A DNA stretch of 64,000 bases from Bradyrhizobium betae (GCF_004123905.1 NZ_MZXW01000020.1:124001-188000); one strand, 5' to 3'; numbered from the stretch's first letter, positions 1 to 8,719 are shown. Numbers and translations: made by a program. The notes: generated by a model not told the origin, from the letters alone.

Positions 1-145
1 TTTTGAGCGCGCAGCGATGATGGATACGCCCGCCGATGGCACGGATCTGGCAGCGCTGCGCGAGCGCTACGTCTCGGTCACACCGCTCCGGCTCGATCGC
101 ACCAACGAGGCGTTTTCGGAAGAATTGAGCGCGACGCTGAAGTGA
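1..145 (+). CDS. surE: SurE 5'/3'-nucleotidase, C-terminal fragment
   Basis: This is the last 47 codons of a gene that begins before the window, open from base 2 to a TGA at 143-145. The peptide contains DGTDLAALRERYVSVTPL followed by a short tail ending ...SATLK, which matches the C-terminal end of SurE, the stationary-phase nucleotidase acting on nucleoside monophosphates. Only the tail is present, so none of the metal-binding residues can be checked. The identification is supported by the neighbour at 817, pcm: surE-pcm is a conserved pair in proteobacteria, both linked to repair or salvage during stress. Here an oppositely oriented response-regulator gene lies between them. Confidence 0.85.
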   Translation, partial: FERAAMMDTPADGTDLAALRERYVSVTPLRLDRTNEAFSEELSATLK

Positions 146-156
146 GGGCTGGCTGT

Positions 157-193
157 CGTAGCCCCGATGGAGCGCAGCGCAATCCGGGCTACG
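157..193. repeat. Short palindromic intergenic repeat (REP-like)
   Basis: CGTAGCCC at 157-164 is the inverted complement of GGGCTACG at 186-193, and the centre reads GATGGAGCGCAGCGCAAT. Elements of this look are scattered through Bradyrhizobium and Rhodopseudomonas intergenic regions. It sits between convergent genes and overlaps the TAG stop (189-191) of the minus-strand response regulator. It may serve as a bidirectional terminator, but there is no T-run. Confidence 0.6.
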
Positions 194-575
194 GAGAAAT
201 CGGTTGGCTGCCGCGCAGCGCGGCTTCGATGGTCTTGCCGAGCGCGTCGAGCTGGAACGGCTTCTGCAGCGCCGGCCGGTCGCGGTACTGCTCGGGCAGG
301 CCGGACGAGCCGTAGCCGGTGGCGAAGATGAACGGGCAGCCCTTCGCCTTGATGACGTCGGCGACCGGCGAGATGACCTTGCCGTTGACGTTGACGTCGA
401 GAATGGCGATGTCGAACTCGGTCGCCTGGGCGAGCCGCATCGCCTCGGTGATATCGCCGGCCTCGGCTGCGACCTTGTAGCCGAGCTCTTCGAGCATGTC
501 CGCGACCATCATCCTGATCATCACCTCGTCTTCGACGAGGAATACAGAGCGGCCGGAAAGCCCTGTCGCAGTCAT
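189..575 (-). CDS. Single-domain response regulator (CheY-like REC)
   Basis: A stand-alone receiver domain of 128 residues. The acidic pocket is visible at VFLVEDE (residues 11-17), the phosphoacceptor Asp at about residue 60 in FDIAILDVN, the switch Thr in FATGYG, and the conserved Lys in LQKPF near the C-terminus. There is no output domain, so it probably acts through protein contacts or a phosphorelay. The ATG at 575 was chosen because AAGGA lies about 10 bases upstream and the receiver fold begins 10 residues in; an in-frame ATG at 596 is possible. No histidine kinase is adjacent. It is convergent with surE and separates surE from pcm. Confidence 0.85.
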   Translation of the reverse strand: MTATGLSGRSVFLVEDEVMIRMMVADMLEELGYKVAAEAGDITEAMRLAQATEFDIAILDVNVNGKVISPVADVIKAKGCPFIFATGYGSSGLPEQYRDRPALQKPFQLDALGKTIEAALRGSQPISP

Positions 576-816
576 TGTCGGTGAGTCCTTGCCCATTGCG
601 GAAAACGTTCGCAGATAACACGAATCGACGCAATGCGCGTTTCGGCGAACGGCCACCCGAAATTGGCCTTTGCGGCCAGTCCGCCGCAAGCCAATTTGTG
701 GTCAAATACTGCGACCTAAGGCTATCATGAGTTCCTGAGCAGGAACAAGATTCTTGCCTCGCGCCCAGGCGAGGCAGGCGACGATCCGGGTCCTGACAAG
801 GACGACACGAGCAGCG

Positions 817-1467
817 ATGATCTCCAGCCAGCACCCACCGGAAAAGATGATGTTTCAGCTCACGCTGAGGCGTCGGGGCATCAGCGACCAGGCGGTGCTG
901 CGGACCATGGAGGAGGTGCCGCGCGACGAGTTCGTCGACGAGGCCGATCGCGAGGGCGCCTATCGCGATAGCGCGCTGCCGATCGCCTGCGGGCAGACCA
1001 TCAGCCAGCCCTTCGTCGTCGCCTACATGACCGAGCAGCTCCAGCTCCGGAGGCAGCATCGCGTGCTCGAGATCGGCGCGGGCTCCGGCTATCAGGCGGC
1101 GGTGCTGTCGCGGTTGGCAGGCCAGGTGCTGACGGTCGAGCGCTACCGCAAGCTCGCGGACACCGCGCGCGCCAGGCTTGAAAAGCTGAACTGTCACAAT
1201 GTCGAGGTGATGCTCGGCGACGGTCTCAATCTGCCGCCCAATATCGGCCCGTTCGACCGCATCATCGTCACCGCCGCGGTGGAGCAGCTTCCGGAGAATC
1301 TGGTCGAGCGGCTCGAGGTCGGCGGCATCCTGATCGCCCCGGTCGGCCCGCATCATGGTGTGCAGACGCTGATCCGGCTCGTCAGGACCGAGACCGGGAT
1401 CGAGCGCAAGGAACTCGTGGAGGTCCGCTTCGTGCCGGCGCTGCCCGGGGTGGCGCGAGAGCTGTAG
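817..1467 (+). CDS. pcm: Protein-L-isoaspartate O-methyltransferase
   Basis: Uses S-adenosylmethionine to methylate L-isoaspartyl residues of age-damaged proteins so that they can revert to aspartate. The 216-residue product shows the PCMT signature: the substrate loop ALPIACGQTISQPFVVAYM and the SAM-binding motif VLEIGAGSGYQ near residue 93, followed by LTVER. Length is normal for the family. The ATG at 817 is preceded only by a distant AAGGA; an ATG pair at 847 would also leave a full domain. Its companion surE is upstream and a NlpD-like lipoprotein gene follows, the usual alphaproteobacterial order. Confidence 0.9.
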   Translation: MISSQHPPEKMMFQLTLRRRGISDQAVLRTMEEVPRDEFVDEADREGAYRDSALPIACGQTISQPFVVAYMTEQLQLRRQHRVLEIGAGSGYQAAVLSRLAGQVLTVERYRKLADTARARLEKLNCHNVEVMLGDGLNLPPNIGPFDRIIVTAAVEQLPENLVERLEVGGILIAPVGPHHGVQTLIRLVRTETGIERKELVEVRFVPALPGVAREL

Positions 1468-1576
1468 AATTCCGGATCAGCTGTGCTGCCAACATCTTAT
1501 TGGGAGGGTTAAGCCGTTATTTACTCGGCGCGTGTTTACTTAAAACATCAGTTCTGTTGCGTACGAGTGAGTAACC

Positions 1577-2962
1577 ATGTCTGTTGTCGCCGAGTTGCTT
1601 AACTCGCGCCGCGTGCCGCAGGTTGCGGTCTTGGCGCTGATCTCGTTCAGCTTTGCAGGGTGCAGCGCCGACATGCAGTCGCGGCTGTCCCAGTCGAATT
1701 TCTCCAATCCCTTCTCGTCTGATCAGACCGGATCGGTGCAGCAGGCACCGCCGCAGCAGCGTGAGCTGCCGCAATATTCGCGGCCGCAAACCCAGCCCGG
1801 TTATTATCAGTCGCAGCCCTTGGCGCCGCCGGCGGTGTCTGCGCCGCAATCCTATCCCGTTGCGGCAGGTGGCGGCGTGTCCGGTGGCGGGCGCGGCGTC
1901 AGCTCCTATGCGCCCCCGGCGCAGCCGCATCTTGAAACCACCGCCACGGTGCCGCCGCGTTCGGTCGCGGTTGCCCAGCCGGCGGGTGGGACCAAGATCA
2001 TCGTCGGCACCAGCGACACGCTCGACGTGATCGCCAAGCGCTATCACGTCACGCCGCAGGCGATCCTCGCCGCCAACGGCTACAAGGGCCCGCGCGCGCT
2101 CTCGCCCGGCCAGCAGCTCATCATCCCGCATCCGGGCGCAACTGCGGCTGCGCCCGCGCCGTTGATGGCTCCGGTCGCGGCAGCTCCCGCGATGGCGCCT
2201 GCCGCGAAGCCGGTTGCAATCATGGCTGCACCGTCGAGCATGCACTTCGTCAATCGCGGCGACACGCTCGCCAGCATTGCGCGCAAGAACCATATCTCGT
2301 CGGCTGAGCTGGCTCGCGCCAACGGCCTCGCGCCGGAAGCCAAGCTCAAGCTCGGCACCAAGCTGACGGTGCCGGGTGCCAGGACCGCCGCAGTTGCAGC
2401 GCCGGTTGCGGCTGCCCCCGTCGTCGGGACGCTTCAGCCCGTTGCGGCCGCTCCCGCACCCGCCACCAAGTTGGCCGCTGTCGCCGCGCCCGTGCAGAGC
2501 GCGCGGCTGGCCCAGGCCACGACCAATGTCGAAGAGAAGCCTGCTGAGGCTCCGGCGAAAGCTGCGGAGACCACCAGCGCGCTGCCGACCTTCCGTTGGC
2601 CCGTGCGCGGCAAGGTGGTCACGACCTACGGCGCCAAGACCAATGGCAAGTCCAATGACGGCATCAATCTCGCGGTGCCCGAGGGTACGCCGGTCAAGGC
2701 GGCTGAAGACGGTGTCGTTGCCTATTCCGGCAACGAGCTGAAAGGTTACGGCAATCTGGTCCTGGTTCGGCACTCCAACGGCTACGTCACCGCATATGCC
2801 CATGCGAGTGAGCTGATGGTGAAGCGCGGCGATACCATCAAGCGCGGTCAGGTCATTGCCAAGTCGGGTCAATCCGGGGAGGTGGCGTCGCCGCAGCTCC
2901 ACTTCGAGATCCGCAAGGGATCGAGTCCGGTTGACCCGCTTCAATTCCTGAACGGGGCGTAA
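1577..2962 (+). CDS. NlpD/EnvC-like LysM-M23 lipoprotein with degenerate LytM domain
   Basis: A 461-residue envelope protein. A lipoprotein signal ends at FAGC (Cys about 29). A long Pro/Ala/Gln-rich linker follows, then two LysM peptidoglycan-binding domains (about 137-182 and 221-267), a second Ala/Pro linker, and a C-terminal M23/LytM domain (about 338-458). The LytM zinc ligands are largely lost: the HxxxD position reads NDGIN and the HxH position reads QLH. This is the pattern of E. coli NlpD and EnvC, which do not cut peptidoglycan themselves but activate amidases during cell division. The gene sits in the surE-pcm-nlpD order known in many proteobacteria. I infer an amidase-activator or septum role. 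Confidence 0.85.
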   Translation: MSVVAELLNSRRVPQVAVLALISFSFAGCSADMQSRLSQSNFSNPFSSDQTGSVQQAPPQQRELPQYSRPQTQPGYYQSQPLAPPAVSAPQSYPVAAGGGVSGGGRGVSSYAPPAQPHLETTATVPPRSVAVAQPAGGTKIIVGTSDTLDVIAKRYHVTPQAILAANGYKGPRALSPGQQLIIPHPGATAAAPAPLMAPVAAAPAMAPAAKPVAIMAAPSSMHFVNRGDTLASIARKNHISSAELARANGLAPEAKLKLGTKLTVPGARTAAVAAPVAAAPVVGTLQPVAAAPAPATKLAAVAAPVQSARLAQATTNVEEKPAEAPAKAAETTSALPTFRWPVRGKVVTTYGAKTNGKSNDGINLAVPEGTPVKAAEDGVVAYSGNELKGYGNLVLVRHSNGYVTAYAHASELMVKRGDTIKRGQVIAKSGQSGEVASPQLHFEIRKGSSPVDPLQFLNGA

Positions 2963-3005
2963 GGCTAGGGCTTCGGTTCGGAGCACGCCGTCACTCCAAG
3001 CACGC

Positions 3006-3110
3006 TGTCATCGCCCGGCTTCGACCGGGCGATCCAGTATCCAGAGACAGTTGTTGTTGAGCCGAGACGCCGCGGCGTACTGGATTCCCCGCCTGCGCGG
3101 GGAATGACAG
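3006..3110. repeat. Double-hairpin palindromic repeat
   Basis: Two hairpins lie in mirrored orientation: TCGCCCGG/CCGGGCGA with GATCCAGTA (3011-3039), then TACTGGATTCCCCGC/GCGGGGAATGACA (about 3078-3109). The outer arms also pair (TCCAGTA with TACTGGA). This composite layout is a common intergenic element in Bradyrhizobium. It lies between two convergent genes and may act as a bidirectional terminator. Confidence 0.7.
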
Positions 3111-3134
3111 TTGTGGGTGGAGCGAAACCGTTCG

Positions 3135-4127
3135 CTATGTCCCGGTCAGCCTCACACCGAGCCGTCCCGCCAGCTCCTGCACGAACTGCCAGGCGACGCG
3201 GCCCGAGCGCGAGCCACGCGTGGTCGACCATTCCAGCGCCTCGCGCTCCAAGGCCTCGTCATCGACCTCAATGCCGAAATGGCTGCAATAGCCGCGCACC
3301 ATGGCGAGGTATTCGTCCTGGCTGCAACGGTGGAAGCCGAGCCAGAGGCCGAAGCGATCCGACAGCGAGACCTTCTCCTCCACGGCTTCACCGGGATTGA
3401 TCGCGGTCGAGCGCTCGTTCTCGATCATCTCGCGCGCGAGCAGGTGGCGGCGATTGGAGGTGGCGTAGAGGATGACGTTCTCGGGCCGGCCCTCGATGCC
3501 GCCTTCGAGCACCGCCTTGAGCGACTTGTACGAGGCATCATTGCCGTCGAAGGAGAGGTCGTCGCAGAACACGATGAAGCGGAACGAGGAGGCGCGCAGT
3601 TGATCCATCAATGCGGGCAAGCTCTCGATGTCCTCGCGGTGGATCTCGATCAGCTTGAGCTTGTCGGCAGACTTGCGGTCCGCGTTGATGCTGGCGTGCG
3701 CGGCCTTCACCAGCGATGACTTGCCCATGCCGCGCGCGCCCCAGAGCAGGGCGTTGTTGGCGGGGAGCCCATTGGTGAAGCGCTCGGTGTTCTCCATCAG
3801 GATGTCGCGCATCCGGTCGACGCCCTTCAGCAGGAACAGCTCGACGCGGCTGACCCGCGGCACCGCCGCAAGGCGTCCGTCCGGATGCCAGACATAGGCG
3901 TCGGCCTGCTTGAACGACTCGCGTTCGGCGGCGGGGTTGCCCTGGGCGGCAAGGTGCGCCGCAATGGTCTCCAGGGCGCGGACGATGCGCTCCTGGGAGA
4001 GGTCCGGAGCGGGCTTGCGGGCTGCCTTGACGGTCGCTGTGGGGCGTTTTGCCGCGACGCGGGCGGGCTTCCTGGCAGGGGTACGGGGGCCTTTGCCGGC
4101 TGGGCTTTTGCTTGGTTTTTTGGGCAT
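3135..4127 (-). CDS. DUF815-family AAA ATPase
   Basis: A 330-residue ATP-binding protein. The first 45 residues are Lys/Pro/Ala-rich and probably disordered. Walker A is WGARGMGKSSL near residue 130 and the Walker B-like strand is FIVFCDDLSF. The sequence ISERSTAINPGE type segment, with YATSNRRHL upstream of it, is characteristic of DUF815, a conserved AAA group of unproven function. The ATG at 4127 has AGGAA nine bases upstream. The gene is convergent with the NlpD-like gene and divergent from yajC, an arrangement common in Rhizobiales. A biological role cannot be assigned from sequence. Confidence 0.85.
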   Translation of the reverse strand: MPKKPSKSPAGKGPRTPARKPARVAAKRPTATVKAARKPAPDLSQERIVRALETIAAHLAAQGNPAAERESFKQADAYVWHPDGRLAAVPRVSRVELFLLKGVDRMRDILMENTERFTNGLPANNALLWGARGMGKSSLVKAAHASINADRKSADKLKLIEIHREDIESLPALMDQLRASSFRFIVFCDDLSFDGNDASYKSLKAVLEGGIEGRPENVILYATSNRRHLLAREMIENERSTAINPGEAVEEKVSLSDRFGLWLGFHRCSQDEYLAMVRGYCSHFGIEVDDEALEREALEWSTTRGSRSGRVAWQFVQELAGRLGVRLTGT

Positions 4128-4309
4128 GTCCGAAGTTCCTGAGAATGCAGCCTTTATCGGGCCTGAGCGCGCGCCGCAAGGTGGCCAAATCGGCGGTCTG
4201 GCAGCGTTGCAATTGGGGCAATGGCCGCTATAGTCCGCGCGAATTTGACCGAACCGGTCGCCTTCGAGGGCCTGACCGGTTTTCCCCCGTTTCCACGAGG
4301 ATCGTCCGA

Positions 4310-4687
4310 ATGTTCATTACCCCTGCGTATGCCCAGGCCGCGGGCGCCGGCGACACCAACAGCATGTTGATGTCGCTGCTGCCGTTCGCCCTGATCTTCG
4401 TGATCATGTACTTCCTGATTCTGCGTCCGCAGCAGAAGAAGGTGAAGGACCACGCCGATCTCGTGAAGAACATCCGCCGCGGCGACACCGTCGTGACCTC
4501 GGGCGGCCTTGTCGGCAAGGTCACCAAGGTCGTCGACGACGACCAGATCGAATTCGAGATCGCCGATGGCGTGCGCGTGCGGCAGATGCGCTCGATGGTC
4601 TCCGGCGTGCGCGCCAAGGGCGAACCGGCCAAGGAATCCAAGGATAGCGCCAAGGAAGCCGCCAAGGACGACGCCGCGTCGAAGTGA
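4310..4687 (+). CDS. yajC: Preprotein translocase subunit YajC
   Basis: A 125-residue inner-membrane accessory protein of the SecDF-YajC complex, which assists Sec-dependent export. The N-terminus MFITPAYAQA is typical of alphaproteobacterial YajC. One membrane helix follows (about residues 20-42), then FLILRPQQKKVKDH and the cytoplasmic domain containing RRGDTVVTSGGLVGKV. The C-terminus is a Lys/Ala-rich tail. The ATG at 4310 has GAGG nine bases upstream; the reading frame stays open further 5' but that part is not YajC-like. It starts the yajC-secD-secF operon (47-base gap to secD). Confidence 0.93.
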   Translation: MFITPAYAQAAGAGDTNSMLMSLLPFALIFVIMYFLILRPQQKKVKDHADLVKNIRRGDTVVTSGGLVGKVTKVVDDDQIEFEIADGVRVRQMRSMVSGVRAKGEPAKESKDSAKEAAKDDAASK

Positions 4688-4734
4688 GTGCTTCCGCGAG
4701 TCTTTCCAGTCTCCTGATCTGACAGGTCCAGTCG

Positions 4735-6339
4735 ATGTTGTATTTCACGCGGTGGAAGGCGCTCGGGATTATCCTGACGGCGCTGATCGTGTGCCTCTGC
4801 GCGGTCCCGAACTTCTTCCCCGAAGCGCAGGTCAAGACCTGGCCCGCCTGGGCGCAGCGCCGGCTGGTGCTCGGCCTCGATCTCCAGGGCGGCTCTTACC
4901 TGCTGCTGGAAGTTGATTCCGCCTATGTGAAGAAGGAACGGCTGGACCAGGTCCGCGACGACGTTCGCCGCACGCTACGCGATGCCAAAATCGGCTTCAC
5001 CGGCGGCGTCACAATTCGCAACGATGCGGCCGAGGTTCGCATCACCAAGGACACCGATTTTCAGCCGGCGCTCGCCAAGCTGCGCGAGTTGGCCCAGCCC
5101 CTCGGCGGACTGATGGGATCCAGCGGCCAGCGCGACCTCGAGGTGACTGACGCCGGTGGCGGCGTGATCCGCCTGAGTATCCCGCAGGCTGCGATGCTCG
5201 ACCGCATGCGCAAGACGATCGAGCAATCGATCCAGATCGTCGAGAAGCGCGTGAACGAGCTCGGCACCGTCGAGCCTGTGATCCAGCGTCAGGGCAATGA
5301 CCGTATCCTGGTGCAGGTCCCCGGCCTTCAGGACCCGACGCGTCTAAAGGAGTTGCTGGGCAAGACCGCGAAGATGGAATTCCGCATGGTCGATCCCTCG
5401 GTGCCGCCGGACCAGGCGCAGCGGGGCGGGTTGCCGCCGGAAACCGAGTTCCTGCCGGCCGCCACGCCGCCGCCGACCGGTTACGTGGTCAAGAAGCAGG
5501 TGCTGGTTGCGGGCGGCGATCTGACCGATGCCCAGGCGACCTTCGACCAGCGTACCAATGAGCCGGTCGTCAGCTTTAAGTTCAATACCTCTGGCGCGCG
5601 CAAGTTTGCGCAGGCCACGCAGGAGAATGTCGGGGTGCCCTTCGCGATCATCCTCGACGGCAAGGTGATCTCGGCGCCCGTCATTCGCGAGCCGATCACT
5701 GGCGGGCAGGGCCAGATCTCCGGCAGTTTCACCGTGCAGTCGGCCAACGATCTCGCGATCCTCTTGCGCGCCGGCGCGCTGCCGGCGCCGCTGACCGTGG
5801 TCGAGGAGCGCACCGTCGGTCCGGGCCTCGGCCAGGACTCGATCGAGAAAGGTGAGCTTGCGGCCTATGTCGGCTCGATCCTGGTCATCATCTTCATGCT
5901 GCTGACCTACCGGTTGTTCGGCGTGTTCGCCAACATCGCGGTGGCCATCAACGTTGCCATGATCTTCGGCCTGCTGTCGCTGCTCAACGCCACGCTGACC
6001 TTGCCCGGCATCGCAGGCATCGTGCTCACCGTCGGTATCGCGGTGGACTCGAACGTGCTGATCTACGAGCGTATCCGCGAGGAGCTGCGCGGTGGCCGCA
6101 ACGCGATTTCGGCGATCGATGCCGGCTTCAAACGGGCGCTCGCGACCATTCTCGATTCCAACATCACCACCTTCATTGCCGCCGCGGTACTGTTCTATAT
6201 CGGCACCGGCCCGGTGCGCGGCTTCGCCGTGACGCTCGGCATCGGCATCATCACCACGGTGTTCACCGCCTTCACCATGACCCGGCTGATCGTCGCCTGG
6301 TGGGTGCGGTGGAAGCGGCCGCAGAGCGTGCCGATCTAG
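4735..6339 (+). CDS. secD: Protein translocase subunit SecD
   Basis: Proton-motive-force-coupled component that helps pull exported proteins out of SecYEG on the periplasmic side. The 534-residue protein has an N-terminal membrane helix (about 9-27) and the DLQGGSYLLLEVD motif. A large periplasmic P1 region contains VQVPGLQDP. The C-terminal five-helix block contains GIAVDSNVLIYERIREELR, a hallmark of SecD. Length and motif order are normal. It is followed after 10 bases by secF; the pair is co-transcribed with yajC. Confidence 0.96.
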   Translation: MLYFTRWKALGIILTALIVCLCAVPNFFPEAQVKTWPAWAQRRLVLGLDLQGGSYLLLEVDSAYVKKERLDQVRDDVRRTLRDAKIGFTGGVTIRNDAAEVRITKDTDFQPALAKLRELAQPLGGLMGSSGQRDLEVTDAGGGVIRLSIPQAAMLDRMRKTIEQSIQIVEKRVNELGTVEPVIQRQGNDRILVQVPGLQDPTRLKELLGKTAKMEFRMVDPSVPPDQAQRGGLPPETEFLPAATPPPTGYVVKKQVLVAGGDLTDAQATFDQRTNEPVVSFKFNTSGARKFAQATQENVGVPFAIILDGKVISAPVIREPITGGQGQISGSFTVQSANDLAILLRAGALPAPLTVVEERTVGPGLGQDSIEKGELAAYVGSILVIIFMLLTYRLFGVFANIAVAINVAMIFGLLSLLNATLTLPGIAGIVLTVGIAVDSNVLIYERIREELRGGRNAISAIDAGFKRALATILDSNITTFIAAAVLFYIGTGPVRGFAVTLGIGIITTVFTAFTMTRLIVAWWVRWKRPQSVPI

Positions 6340-6349
6340 GAGCCTGATC

Positions 6350-7369
6350 GTGACTCACACCGTTCTCATCGGGCTCGGCGTCCTCATCGCCATCCTCACC
6401 GTGGTCGCGGCCATGGGTTGGCTGCCGTCGCTGCGTATTGTCCCTGATGATACGCATTTCGACTTCACGCGCTTCCGCCGCATCAGCTTCCCGATCTCGG
6501 CGGCGCTGTCGATCGTCGCCATCACGCTGTTCTTCACCCATGGCCTCAACCTCGGCATCGACTTCAAGGGCGGCACGCTGCTGGAGGTGCGGGCCAAGTC
6601 CGGTGCCGCCGACATCGCGGCGATGCGGACGACGCTGGATGGCTTGCGTCTTGGAGAAATCCAGCTGCAGCAGTTTGGCGGCCCCGAGAACGTCTTGATC
6701 CGCGTTGCGGAACAGCCCGGCGGCGACAAGGCGCAGCAGGATGCCGTGCAGAAGGTCCGTGACGCGCTTGGCGATTCTATCGAATATCGCCGCGTCGAGG
6801 TGCTCGGTCCGCGCGTCGCCGGCGAGCTGCTTGCCTATGGCATGCTGGGCCTGATGCTCGCGATCGTCTCGATCCTGATCTATCTCTGGTTCCGCTTCGA
6901 ATGGCAGTTCGCGCTCGGCGCCATGATCGCCAACGTGCACGACATCGTGCTGACCATCGGCTTCATGTCGATCAGCCAGGTCGATTTCGACCTGACCAGC
7001 ATCGCCGCACTTCTAACCATTCTCGGCTATTCGCTCAACGACACCGTCGTCATCTACGACCGCATCCGTGAAATGCTGCGGCGCTACAAGAAGATGCCGA
7101 TGCCGCAGCTGCTCAACGAGTCCATCAACTCGACGCTGTCGCGCTCGATCATCACCCACTTCACCGTGACGCTGGCCCTGCTTGCGCTGCTGCTGTTCGG
7201 CGGCCATGCCATCCACAGCTTCACCGCGGTGATGATGTTCGGCGTGGTGCTGGTCGGCACCTACACCTCGATCTTCATTGCGGCGCCGATCCTGATCTAT
7301 CTCGGCGTCGGCGAGCATCGCGAGGATGCGGTCGAGACGGCTACGCCGGCGAAGAAAAACAAGGCATGA
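6350..7369 (+). CDS. secF: Protein translocase subunit SecF
   Basis: Partner of SecD in the export motor. The 339-residue protein has the SecF motif GIDFKGGTLLEV, a short periplasmic domain and the multi-helix block with GYSLNDTVVIYDRIRE. An additional N-terminal helix precedes the canonical first segment. It begins with GTG at 6350; AGGAG overlapping the secD stop codon is the ribosome-binding site, which argues for translational coupling. A perfect 10-bp hairpin (7382-7407) follows before the next gene. Confidence 0.96.
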   Translation: MTHTVLIGLGVLIAILTVVAAMGWLPSLRIVPDDTHFDFTRFRRISFPISAALSIVAITLFFTHGLNLGIDFKGGTLLEVRAKSGAADIAAMRTTLDGLRLGEIQLQQFGGPENVLIRVAEQPGGDKAQQDAVQKVRDALGDSIEYRRVEVLGPRVAGELLAYGMLGLMLAIVSILIYLWFRFEWQFALGAMIANVHDIVLTIGFMSISQVDFDLTSIAALLTILGYSLNDTVVIYDRIREMLRRYKKMPMPQLLNESINSTLSRSIITHFTVTLALLALLLFGGHAIHSFTAVMMFGVVLVGTYTSIFIAAPILIYLGVGEHREDAVETATPAKKNKA

Positions 7370-7381
7370 TCCGAACCGCAT

Positions 7382-7407
7382 TGCCCTCGCATACGTTTGC
7401 GAGGGCA
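7382..7407 (+). other. Intergenic hairpin after secF
   Basis: TGCCCTCGCA at 7382-7391 pairs with TGCGAGGGCA at 7398-7407 around a 6-base loop. There is no T-run afterwards, so it is a weak candidate terminator. It might instead act as an mRNA processing or stabilising stem between secF and the downstream assembly-factor genes, which start 24 bases later. Confidence 0.5.
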
Positions 7408-7430
7408 GTAAGCCAATTCGGACGACACTG

Positions 7431-7814
7431 ATGGCCGGCGATCCCAACGCTCCGCATTTCCCGCGCTCGGCGCCGATCGATGCCTATGGCAAGGGCGGCT
7501 TCGCCTTCGCCGGCATGTCGCATCGGGGATCGCTGCTGTGCCTGCCCGACGCGATCTGGGCCTGGGACGTGACCGACCCGGCCAAGATCGATCGCTACTC
7601 GCTGGACCGGGTGTTCGCGGCCGCCAACAGTATCGACACGCTCCTGGTCGGCACCGGAACCGGCCTTTGGCTGCCGCCGCCGCAGCTGCGCCAGGCGCTC
7701 AAGGCGGTGAGGGTGGTGCTGGATACGATGCAGACCGGCCCCGCCGTGCGCACCTACAACATCATGATCGGCGAACGGCGCCGCGTCGCGGCCGCGCTGA
7801 TCGCCGTGCCATGA
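7431..7814 (+). CDS. Mth938-like protein (NDUFAF3 homologue)
   Basis: A 127-residue protein of the Mth938/DUF498 family, whose human member NDUFAF3 is a complex I (NADH dehydrogenase) assembly factor. Recognisable stretches are IDAYGKGGFAFAG, LLVGTGTG near residue 70 and TGPAVRTYNIMIGERR near the C-terminus. The ATG at 7431 gives the usual family length; frames open further 5' overlap secF. It overlaps the next gene by four bases (ATGA at 7811-7814), so the two are translationally coupled. The neighbour is a homologue of another complex I assembly factor, NDUFAF6. The bacterial role is inferred, not proven. Confidence 0.85.
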   Translation: MAGDPNAPHFPRSAPIDAYGKGGFAFAGMSHRGSLLCLPDAIWAWDVTDPAKIDRYSLDRVFAAANSIDTLLVGTGTGLWLPPPQLRQALKAVRVVLDTMQTGPAVRTYNIMIGERRRVAAALIAVP

Positions 7815-8674
7815 GCAGCGTTTCGCCGCCGCCTGATACCGTGACCTTCTGCGCCGATCTCGTGCGCAGCCACGATTTTCCGCGCTATGCCGCGACCCTG
7901 TTCGCGCCCGCCGCCGAGCGCCGTGCGCTGCTGGCGCTCTATGCCTTCAACGTCGAGATCGTCCGCGTCCGCGACCAGGTCAGCCAGCCCTTGCCCGGCG
8001 AGATCCGCTTTCAATGGTGGACTGATCTGTTCTCGGGCCTCGTCCATGGCAGCGCCGAGGGCAATCCGGTCGCAGCCGAGCTGCTGCGTGCGGTGCGCGA
8101 TTTCGGCCTGCCGGTCGAACCGCTGTCGCTGCTGGTCGATGAGCACCAGTTCGACCTCTACAACGACCCGATGCCGACGCTGACGGCGCTGGAGGGCTAT
8201 CTGGCCGCGACGTCCTCGGCATTGTTCGGTCTGGCTGCCAGGATCATGGGCGCACCTGCCGATGCCGCTGAGCATCTTGCCCGCCATGCCGGCTTGGCCC
8301 AGGGCATCGTTCAGATCATTGCCAATCTGCCGCGCGATGCCGCGCACCGGCAGCTGTTCCTGCCGCAGCAGGTGCTGGCGGGTCATGGCTGCAACATGGA
8401 AGACGTGTTCGCCGGCAAGGCGACGCCGAACCTGCGTGCCGTGCTGGAGCAGCTTGCGGGCGAGGCACAGCAGCATTTGACCACGGCCATGTCGCTGCTG
8501 GCGGAGGTGCCGGCTTCCGTGCGTCCTGCGTTCCTGCCGCTGAGCCAGGTGCGGGCCGACCTCAAGCGCCTGTCACAGCCCGGGCGCAATCCGTTTACGC
8601 CGCAGCCGACGTCGCGGCTGCGGACGCTGTGGACGCTGTGGCGGGCTTCACGTTCCCGGGAATTTACCAAATAG
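7811..8674 (+). CDS. Squalene/phytoene synthase-family protein (NDUFAF6-like)
   Basis: A 287-residue member of the squalene/phytoene synthase fold. It is all-helical, with FPRYAATLFAPAAERRALLALYAFN at the N-terminus, QFDLYNDPMPT in place of a first Asp-rich motif, and GIVQIIANLPRDAA where true synthases carry the second. The aspartate-rich catalytic motifs are incomplete, as in mitochondrial NDUFAF6, which helps build complex I and is not thought to make squalene. Translational coupling (ATGA overlap) to the NDUFAF3-like gene supports an assembly role. Terpenoid synthesis is less likely because no hpn or crt genes are nearby. Confidence 0.8.
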   Translation: MSSVSPPPDTVTFCADLVRSHDFPRYAATLFAPAAERRALLALYAFNVEIVRVRDQVSQPLPGEIRFQWWTDLFSGLVHGSAEGNPVAAELLRAVRDFGLPVEPLSLLVDEHQFDLYNDPMPTLTALEGYLAATSSALFGLAARIMGAPADAAEHLARHAGLAQGIVQIIANLPRDAAHRQLFLPQQVLAGHGCNMEDVFAGKATPNLRAVLEQLAGEAQQHLTTAMSLLAEVPASVRPAFLPLSQVRADLKRLSQPGRNPFTPQPTSRLRTLWTLWRASRSREFTK

Positions 8675-8719
8675 CGGTTGGCTTATCGCGAGAGCCTGCC
8701 AAATGCTCTATGTTGTCCT

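Noticed and set aside
67..1356. Minus-strand 429-codon frame over the response regulator and pcm
   Set aside because: Runs antisense to pcm and overlaps the real response-regulator gene in another frame; composition is not protein-like.
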